Assembly: GCA_044508495.1 (NCBI GenBank)
Contig: JBIQHP010000009.1
Location: 1 to 34,527, forward strand
Source: Terrimesophilobacter sp044508495
GTDB lineage: Bacteria; Actinomycetota; Actinomycetes; Actinomycetales; Microbacteriaceae
DNA: 34,527 nucleotides
Reading direction: 5' to 3'
The notes beneath the pieces were generated by a model, which was not told where the DNA came from, did no database searches, and was given only the letters and a program-made list of their open reading frames with translations. Both the position numbers and the translations under genes were made by a program. Within the stretch, counting starts at the first letter, position 1. The number at the start of each line of letters is the position of its first letter. Positions 29,353 to 34,527 of the stretch are shown piece after piece.

Positions 29353-30936
29353 ATGAAGGGCTCCCTCCGCCTGCTCGGAGTCGTCGTGGGCGTGCTCTGC
29401 GCCAGCGTGCTCTGTGTTGGCGTGCTCTGTGCCGGGATCCTCGGCGTCGGCGTGGGGGTGAGCGTCGGCCCGGCCGCGGCGGCCGGAGGATTCACGCTCG
29501 ACGAGCCGGGGGCGAACGGCCAGGTGGAGACCCACGGGCGGTCGGCGCGGTTCAGCGGCACCCTCATCCCCGAGGAGTCGGCCGGCATCTACGCCTTCCT
29601 CGACGGCAGGCTGGTCACCTGCGAGGACTACTTCGACAACGAGATCAACTCGACGGGTAGCACTGGCTGCTGGCGGATCGGGACGATCGAGGGCTCCGGC
29701 TGGCACTTCAGCCTCGGCCGCGCCGAGGTCGAGAGGCTCGGACTGAGCTTTCTCGGATCTCACGAGGTCCGCTTCGTCCTCACCCGCAGCGCCGGCTTCG
29801 AGCGCGAGATCGTGGACGAGCTCTCGGTCACCGTCGAGTTCGTCGATGTGATCCCGACTCCGACGCCCACCCCGGAACCTGAGGCGGTGCTCACCCCACC
29901 CCCGGATGCACCGCTCGCCCCGCCGCCCGCCTCACCACTGGCGACCGGCAACCCGTCCAGTCCGAGCGTTCTCAGCTCACTCCGACCGGTGACCGAGGTC
30001 GTGGCCGCACCGGGGAACCTCCTGGCCGCCGCCGCGGTGACGATCGTGCTCCTGCTGCTGGTCGGTCTGCCCTCCGCCCTCCTCGGGCAGACCCTGAGCG
30101 AGAACTACGAGAGGGTCTTCGGCGGGATCACCACGGCTGCCCGGCGAGCCAGGGGCGTCTTGTCCTTCCCCGCGCTGCCACGCTGGCTTCCGCTCGCCTT
30201 CGGCCTCGGGATCGCCACGGTCATGTCGGCGTTCGTCGACCCCGGCTTCGGCTGGAACCTCGGGTCGGTGCGGATGCTCGTGTCGATGGGGATCGCGTTC
30301 GTCGCCGAGAGCGTGCTGGGCTGGGTCGTCATCCGGGCAGTGCTCGCCAAGACCGACCCCGATCTACGACCGAGGCCGGAGTTCAAGTTCGGATCGCTCG
30401 TCATCATCCTCGTCGCGGTCGTGCTCTCGAGGCTCGTGGGCTTCGAGCCGGGCATGGTCTTCGGGCTCGTCGTCGGACTCGCCTTCGGGGCGAGCCTTGC
30501 GACGGCGCGCGACGCCCGGGTGAAGCTCATCGGCCTCGGCTGGGCGCTCGCGATCGGTCTCGTCGGCTGGCTCGGATACGGCCTGCTGGCCGGCCTGTCC
30601 GGCTGGCTGCCGGTGTTCGCGGCGGAGACGCTGAGCGCCATCGCGGTGAGCTCGCTCGCCGCGCTGCCCGTGGCACTCCTGCCGCTCGCCGGGCTCGACG
30701 GCGCGGTCCTCTTCCGCTGGAATCGCTGGGTGTGGGCCGGGGTCTATGCTCTCGGGTTGCTGCTGTTCTTCGTCGTGCTCATGCCCATGCCGTTCAGCTG
30801 GGGCGAGGTCGGCCCACCGCTCGCGACCTGGGTCGGACTGTATGCCGGGTACGCGGTTCTCGCGGTAGGCCTGTGGGCGGTGTTCCGGTACGCGAAGCCG
30901 AAGAGCGCCCCGGCCGAGCGACTGGATGCCGCTTAG
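29353..30936 (+). CDS. Polytopic membrane protein with secreted N-terminal domain, tandem paralog B
   Basis: This 527-residue paralog of the preceding protein has a signal peptide unusually rich in VLC/VG repeats, then an extracellular domain with two Cys (LVTCEDY and TGCWRIG). A Pro/Thr stalk (IPTPTPTPEPEA and following) comes before the membrane domain, whose motifs match paralog A: FVDPGFGWNLGSVRML, FKFGSLVIILVAVV, SRLVGFEPGMVFGLVVGLAFG, GWLGYG, MPFSWGEVGPPLATW. The membrane core is far more conserved than the outer domain, which suggests a shared core activity with different outer partners. The ATG lies 6 bases after the previous stop, with CAGGGA as ribosome binding site. Its stop overlaps the convergent DUF2510 gene by 3 bases. 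Confidence 0.8.
   Translation: MKGSLRLLGVVVGVLCASVLCVGVLCAGILGVGVGVSVGPAAAAGGFTLDEPGANGQVETHGRSARFSGTLIPEESAGIYAFLDGRLVTCEDYFDNEINSTGSTGCWRIGTIEGSGWHFSLGRAEVERLGLSFLGSHEVRFVLTRSAGFEREIVDELSVTVEFVDVIPTPTPTPEPEAVLTPPPDAPLAPPPASPLATGNPSSPSVLSSLRPVTEVVAAPGNLLAAAAVTIVLLLLVGLPSALLGQTLSENYERVFGGITTAARRARGVLSFPALPRWLPLAFGLGIATVMSAFVDPGFGWNLGSVRMLVSMGIAFVAESVLGWVVIRAVLAKTDPDLRPRPEFKFGSLVIILVAVVLSRLVGFEPGMVFGLVVGLAFGASLATARDARVKLIGLGWALAIGLVGWLGYGLLAGLSGWLPVFAAETLSAIAVSSLAALPVALLPLAGLDGAVLFRWNRWVWAGVYALGLLLFFVVLMPMPFSWGEVGPPLATWVGLYAGYAVLAVGLWAVFRYAKPKSAPAERLDAA
29390..29434 (+). repeat. Three tandem 15-bp units inside a signal-peptide sequence
   Basis: Units 29390-29404, 29405-29419 and 29420-29434 all begin GCGTGCTCTG and differ in the last five bases. 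They encode repeats of the form V-L-C-x-x in the hydrophobic core of paralog B's signal peptide. Unit gain or loss keeps the reading frame. Confidence 0.85.
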
Positions 30937-31535
30937 CGCGAGATGGTCGACACCGCGTCGAAGACGGCCGCCATGACGACGACCACGATGTAGATCGCGG
31001 CTCCAAAGGAGACCACCAGGGTGGCGATCGTCGCCCACAGGGGGGCGATGCCGCGGCCGGTGCGCTTGCGCACGACGACCGACCGGCCGATCGCGTAGAC
31101 GACGGAGGAGAGGAAGGTCCACGCCCAGTGGAAGGGTCGCGGCACCCCGCGGCGCCCGAGCTCCCGCCAGTCGAGATAGGCGAACCAGACGCAGAGCCCA
31201 TAGACGAGCCAGCCGCCGACGGAGGCCACGAGGTAGCCGGGTGAGATCAGCAGGGCCAGGGCGCTCAGACCCGTCCGGTCGTTCACGTCGATGAATCCAC
31301 CCCAGTCGACGGTCAGCAGGCTCAGGGCCGGGACGAGCGGGAGCAGCACCACGAGCCAGATCCACGTCGTGTTCCAGTCCGTGCCCTCGGGATCCTTGAG
31401 GTCGGCTGTCGCCGCCACGTACGGTGTCGCCATGACGGGGGCCGAGCGATGGTCGGTCCACCGCGCGCCGTCCCACCAGCGCGACCGGGTCGCATCCTCG
31501 GGGTCGGGGTACCAGCCTGCGGGTGTCATGGTCAT
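30933..31535 (-). CDS. DUF2510-domain membrane protein
   Basis: This 200-residue protein begins with a DUF2510 module (PAGWYPDPED, RSRWWDGARWTDH, about residues 5-28), a short Trp-rich domain common at the N terminus of actinobacterial membrane proteins. About four membrane spans follow, including WIWLVVLLPLVPALSLL and PLWATIATLVVSFGAAIYIVVV. The function is unknown. The ATG at 31535 overlaps the FAD dehydrogenase stop (ATGA), and AAGGAG inside the upstream coding end provides the ribosome binding site. A second Met two codons later is possible. Confidence 0.82.
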   Translation of the reverse strand: MTMTPAGWYPDPEDATRSRWWDGARWTDHRSAPVMATPYVAATADLKDPEGTDWNTTWIWLVVLLPLVPALSLLTVDWGGFIDVNDRTGLSALALLISPGYLVASVGGWLVYGLCVWFAYLDWRELGRRGVPRPFHWAWTFLSSVVYAIGRSVVVRKRTGRGIAPLWATIATLVVSFGAAIYIVVVVMAAVFDAVSTISR

Positions 31536-33184
31536 TCGCGTGCTCCTTCTCGTGCGATAGCGCGACCGGCCTGGCGGCCGCTGAACAGGCATCCGCCGAG
31601 GAAGGTGCCCTCGAGGCTACGGTAGCCGTGCACCCCGCCTCCGCCGAAGCCGCTCGCCTCGCCCGCGGCGTAGAGGCCGGGGATGGGCTGCCCGTCGGCG
31701 CCGATCGCCTGCCCGTCGAGGTTCGTCTCGATGCCGCCGAGGCTCTTGCGGGTCAGGATGTGCAGCTTGACCGCGATGAGCGGCCCGGCCTTGGGGTCGA
31801 GGATGCGGTGCGGGCTCGCGACGCGGATGAGCTTGTCGCCGCGGTAGTGCCTCGCCTGCCTGATGGCGTTGATCTGGGCGTCCTTCGCGAAGTCGTTGCC
31901 GAGCTCGCGGTCGCGGGCCTCGACCTCCTCCCGGACGCGGTCGGTGTCGAGCTCGACCTCGGGGGAGAGCTTCTGCATGCCGGCGAGAAGCTCGTCGAGG
32001 GTGTCGGCGACCACGAAGTCCTCGCCTTGTCTCTTGAACGCCTCGACCGGTTCGGTGGCTCCCTTGCCGAGGCGCTGGCGCAGCAGCTCGCGGACGCTCC
32101 TGCCGGTGAGGTCGGGGTTCTGCTCGCTGCCGCTCAGCGCGAACTCCTTCTCGATGATCTTCTGGGTGAGCACGAACCAGCTGTGGTCGTGGCCGGTTCC
32201 CAGGATGTGCTCGAGCGTGCCGAGCGAGTCGAAGCCGGGGAAGAGCGGGACCGGCAGGCGTCGGCCGGTCGCGTCGAGCCACACGCTCGAAGGTCCGGGC
32301 AGGATGCGGATGCCGTGCCTCGCCCACACCGGAGCGAAGTTCTTGATGCCCTCGACGTAGTGCCACATCCGGTCGCCGTTGATGAGGCTCGCGCCGGCCT
32401 CCTTGCTGATGCCGAGCATCCGGCCGTCGACGTGGGCGGGCACGCCGGAGAGCATGTGCTTGGGTGGCTCGCCGAAGCGGTGGGGCCACTGCTCGCGCAC
32501 GAGGTCGTGGTTGCCGCCGATGCCGCCGCTCGCGACGACGACCGCGCCGGCGCGCGCCTCGAACTCGCCCGCCTTCTCGCGGTTGCTCGCCTCGCCGCGG
32601 GCCGCGGCATCCGGTTTCAGGATCGTGCCGCGCGCGCCGACGACCGCGCCGCCCTCGACGATCAGCTCGTCGACGCGGTGCCGGAAGCTCAGGGTCACGA
32701 GCCCGGCCTCGACGCCCGCGCGCACCCGCTTCACGAAGGGCTCGAGGATGCCGGGGCCGGTGCCCCACACGATGTGGAAGCGCGGGACCGAGTTGCCGTG
32801 CCCGGTGGCGGTGTAGCCGCCGCGCTCGGCCCAGCCGACGACGGGGAAGAAGCGGATGCCCATGCCACGCAGCCAGTCGCGCTTCTCGTGGGCGGCGAAG
32901 TCGAGATAGGCCTCGGCCCACTGCTGGGGCCAGAGGTCCTCGTCGCGGTCGAAGCCCGCGGTGCCGGCCCAGTCCTGGCGGGCGAGCTCGAGCGAGTCCT
33001 TGATGCCCATGCGCCGCTGCTCGGGCGAGTCCACGAGGAAGAGCCCGCCGAACGACCACCAGGCCTGCCCGCCGAAGCTCGCCTCCGGCTCCTGCTCGAG
33101 GATCGTGACGCGCTTGCCCGCGTCGACGAGTTCCGCTGCGGCGACGAGCCCCGCGAGCCCCGCCCCGACGACGATCGCGTCGCT
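31532..33184 (-). CDS. FAD-binding dehydrogenase, ketosteroid-dehydrogenase-like (5' end in gap)
   Basis: About 550 residues are visible and the start lies in the N gap. The first readable residues, SDAIVVGAGLAGLVAAAEL, are the FAD dinucleotide-binding strand, so only a few residues are missing. Further markers are RVTILEQEPEASFGGQAWWSFGG, AGAVVVASGGIGGNHDLV, and the C-terminal FAD loop GLYAAGEASGFGGGGVHGYRSLEG. The architecture matches the FAD-binding dehydrogenase group related to fumarate reductase and 3-ketosteroid delta-1-dehydrogenases; the substrate is unknown. It follows the IclR gene on the same strand and overlaps the DUF2510 gene. Confidence 0.9.
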   Translation of the reverse strand, partial: SDAIVVGAGLAGLVAAAELVDAGKRVTILEQEPEASFGGQAWWSFGGLFLVDSPEQRRMGIKDSLELARQDWAGTAGFDRDEDLWPQQWAEAYLDFAAHEKRDWLRGMGIRFFPVVGWAERGGYTATGHGNSVPRFHIVWGTGPGILEPFVKRVRAGVEAGLVTLSFRHRVDELIVEGGAVVGARGTILKPDAAARGEASNREKAGEFEARAGAVVVASGGIGGNHDLVREQWPHRFGEPPKHMLSGVPAHVDGRMLGISKEAGASLINGDRMWHYVEGIKNFAPVWARHGIRILPGPSSVWLDATGRRLPVPLFPGFDSLGTLEHILGTGHDHSWFVLTQKIIEKEFALSGSEQNPDLTGRSVRELLRQRLGKGATEPVEAFKRQGEDFVVADTLDELLAGMQKLSPEVELDTDRVREEVEARDRELGNDFAKDAQINAIRQARHYRGDKLIRVASPHRILDPKAGPLIAVKLHILTRKSLGGIETNLDGQAIGADGQPIPGLYAAGEASGFGGGGVHGYRSLEGTFLGGCLFSGRQAGRAIAREGARE

Positions 33185-33284
33185 NNNNNNNNNNNNNNNN
33201 NNNNNNNNNNNNNNNNNNNNNNNNNNNNNNNNNNNNNNNNNNNNNNNNNNNNNNNNNNNNNNNNNNNNNNNNNNNNNNNNNNNN
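33185..33284. other. Assembly gap (100 N) between the FAD dehydrogenase and the IclR gene
   Basis: This is a 100-N placeholder. It hides the start codon of the dehydrogenase, the last codons of the IclR gene and any intergenic signal between them. The apparent open frame through the Ns is an artefact of the placeholder. Confidence 0.95.
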
Positions 33285-34068
33285 AGGCGCGGCCCCGGAT
33301 GCGGCGGCTGAGCGTCGCGGCGGCGGCGGCGACCGCGCGGCCGAAGCGGACCCACTGGGCGTCGTCGACGAGCGTGCGGCGGAAGGTCAGTCCGACCGCG
33401 GCGGCGGGGTAGTCGTTGTGGTCGAGCACTGCGGCGGCGGTGGAGGCGTAGGCGAGGTCGATGTCGCCGTCCTCGGTCGCCCAGCCGCGGTCCCTCGTCT
33501 CGGCGAGCAGTTGCTCGAGCTCGACGACGGATGCCGGTCCACGGCTCGTGCGTCGGGAAAGCTCGCCCGCCGCTCCGCCGGCATCCGCCGGAGCATAGAT
33601 CGCCTGGAACTGGGCTGCCGGGAGCGCGGAGAGCATCGCCCGCCCGGTCGCGGTGAGGTGGGCGGGCAGGCGCACGCCGATGCTCGTGACGACCGCCGGC
33701 GCACGTGCGGCCGCGACCTTCGAGGCGTAGACGACATCCGCGTGCTGGAGCACGCCGAGGTGGGCGACGACGGGCAGTCTCGTCTCGGCGACGAGCCGCT
33801 CGAGCACGGGGCCGGCGAGCCGGGCGAGCGCGTTCGAGGCGAGCACGGAGGAGCCGATCTCGCCGAGGAGCGGCGCGAGCGCGAAACCCTGGTGCTCGGG
33901 AGAGTGCACGACGAAGCCCTCGTCCTGCAGAACCCGCAGCAGGTGGTAGAGGCTCGAGCGAGGAAGGCCGAGGTCGCGAGCCATCGTCGCGGCGCGCACC
34001 GGCCCGCTGTGCCCGGCGAGGTACCGGATGACGCGCAGCGTGCTGCGCGCGGCCGGAACTGTCGTCAT
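33285..34068 (-). CDS. IclR-family transcriptional regulator, probable HutR (3' end in gap)
   Basis: The first 261 residues are visible and the end lies in the gap; IclR proteins are about 250-270 long, so little is missing. The N-terminal winged helix-turn-helix is clear: STLRVIRYLAG, VRAATMARDLGLPRSSLYHLLRVLQDEGFV. The effector domain includes LPVVAHLGVLQHADVVYASKV, HLTATGRAMLSAL and the C-terminal AAVGLTFRR. The ATG at 34068 has GAGGAGAGG 4-12 bases upstream. It is divergent from hutH, and the palindrome at 34204-34217 matches the motif reported for the IclR-type histidine-utilisation regulator HutR of corynebacteria, so regulation of histidine breakdown is likely. Target specificity is inference. 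Confidence 0.88.
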
Positions 34069-34091
34069 CGCCTCTCCTCTTTGCGTGCCTT

Positions 34092-34174
34092 AACCCGTTT
34101 CAAGGAGATCCGGGGCTTCCGAGTGCGATTACGGGCCAGGATCCGGGCTGCTGCTCGAAACTCCTTGATTCGGT
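34092..34174. repeat. 85-bp palindromic repeat, copy 3 (inverted orientation)
   Basis: The left arm 34092-34107 (AACCCGTTTCAAGGAG) equals the arm of copy 1, and the next three bases (ATC) match the sequence inside copy 1's right arm. The right arm, CTCCTTGATTCGGT at 34161-34174, is diverged. Relative to copies 1 and 2 this copy is inverted. It lies in the leader of the IclR gene, between divergent genes, unlike the other two. Confidence 0.75.
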
Positions 34175-34203
34175 ATGCCGGGGGGCGGGAGTGAGGTGTA
34201 GTG

Positions 34204-34217
34204 TCTGGTATTACAGA
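34204..34217. promoter_or_regulatory. Probable HutR operator (TCTGTAATACCAGA on the minus strand)
   Basis: The plus strand reads TCTGGTATTACAGA, inside a slightly longer inverted repeat 34202-34219 (TGTCTG-N6-CAGACA). The minus strand reads TCTGTAATACCAGA, a full match to the TCTGwwATwCCAGA motif that I recall for HutR of Corynebacterium. It sits 54 bases before hutH. Confidence 0.7.
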
Positions 34218-34271
34218 CAGATTATCGCAAGAAGCGGCCAGCGGCATCCGGTTTGCGGCTCTAATGAGTGC

Positions 34272-34527
34272 ATGACCCGTGTCGACACCTCAGTCATCCA
34301 GCTCGGAACCGGCGCGCCGAGTCGCGCCGACGTCGTCGCCGTCGCGCGGGACGGCGCGCGCGTCGTCCTGGCGCCGGATGCCGTGGCCGCCATGGAGCGC
34401 AGCCGCGCCGTGATCGACGGCCTGGCCTCCGACCCGCAGCCGCACTACGGCGTCTCGACCGGGTTCGGCGCGCTCGCGAGCAAGCACATCCCCTTCGAGC
34501 GGCGCGCCCAGCTGCAGCGCTCGCTCG
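34272..34527 (+). CDS. hutH: Histidine ammonia-lyase, N-terminal part (runs off the window)
   Basis: The first 85 residues are visible. They contain the HutH N-terminal signature HYGVSTGFGALASKHIP, whose Tyr (in YGVSTGFG) contributes to the active site of the MIO-dependent lyase family. The MIO-forming ASG triad lies beyond the window. HutH removes ammonia from histidine to give urocanate, the first step of histidine breakdown. The ATG at 34272 has TCTAAT 6 bases upstream, a poor match to the leaderless -10 pattern. The IclR regulator is divergent and the HutR-like operator lies between. Confidence 0.92.
   Translation, partial: MTRVDTSVIQLGTGAPSRADVVAVARDGARVVLAPDAVAAMERSRAVIDGLASDPQPHYGVSTGFGALASKHIPFERRAQLQRSL

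Noticed and set aside
31523..33412. Long plus-strand open frame over the FAD dehydrogenase
   Set aside because: It is a shadow of the minus-strand dehydrogenase with its clear FAD motifs, and it is bridged only by the N placeholder.
32731..34068. IclR-dehydrogenase fusion suggested by an open frame through the second gap
   Set aside because: The frame after the gap is not the dehydrogenase frame, and the gap length is arbitrary.

Overview
The window looks like a chromosomal stretch from a high-GC actinobacterium, most likely a member of the Microbacteriaceae. The reasons are strong G/C third positions, the clpS-DUF2017-metallopeptidase order, a DUF2510 protein, F420-type oxidoreductases, a tRNA-His next to orn, and many genes with a TANNNT -10 box only 5-9 bases before the start codon (leaderless architecture). 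I cannot name a genus. The piece is a draft scaffold: two 100-N placeholders (8720-8819 and 33185-33284) each interrupt genes.

Layout. 1-5,800: end of an unknown gene, GNAT acetyltransferase, Dps, secreted M23 peptidase, family 2 glycosyltransferase, DinB, an F420-type nitroreductase-like protein and a nucleotidyltransferase. 5,700-7,150: a possible 22-codon leaderless ORF, an S1-like RNA-binding protein and an LLM-class F420 oxidoreductase. 7,160-10,700: an 18-bp-arm palindrome, a TPP riboswitch and the ykoE-ykoD-ykoC ECF transporter for a thiamine precursor, followed by a small P-loop kinase. 10,710-12,660 (minus): clpS, DUF2017, zincin metallopeptidase, tRNA-His and orn. 12,700-13,400: a small unknown protein and a lipoprotein.

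13,400-16,260 is a small genomic island. A diverged copy of the 3' end of tRNA-Arg(TCT) plus its flank lies at 13408-13442, and the intact tRNA is at 16186-16258. Between them are three proteins of unknown function with lower GC: two tandem paralogous membrane-anchored proteins and a membrane-anchored hendecad coiled coil. No integrase is present. 16,400-23,480: two unknown proteins, an EamA transporter with an aldo/keto reductase, msrA, ssb, a lipoprotein, ettA with a thioesterase.

23,468-26,184 is a compact envelope unit: an ECF sigma factor with a membrane zinc-finger anti-sigma, divergent from a Tat-type Rieske lipoprotein, a DUF2231 membrane protein and a small secreted-repeat protein. 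All three transcription units carry the same promoter-like element, TGAAC-N17-CGT, which implies one autoregulated regulon. 26,180-31,540: TesB thioesterase, an unknown protein, two large tandem paralogous membrane proteins with secreted N-terminal domains, and a DUF2510 membrane protein. 31,532-34,527: an FAD dehydrogenase and an IclR regulator (both cut by a gap) divergent from hutH, with a palindrome between them that matches the HutR-type motif known from corynebacteria.

Three copies of an approximately 85-bp palindromic repeat (4800-4885, 6110-6191, 34092-34174) form a repeat family of their own. The strongest candidates for something undescribed are the ECF/Rieske/DUF2231 regulon, the tRNA-Arg island, the tandem membrane paralogs and the 85-bp repeat family.
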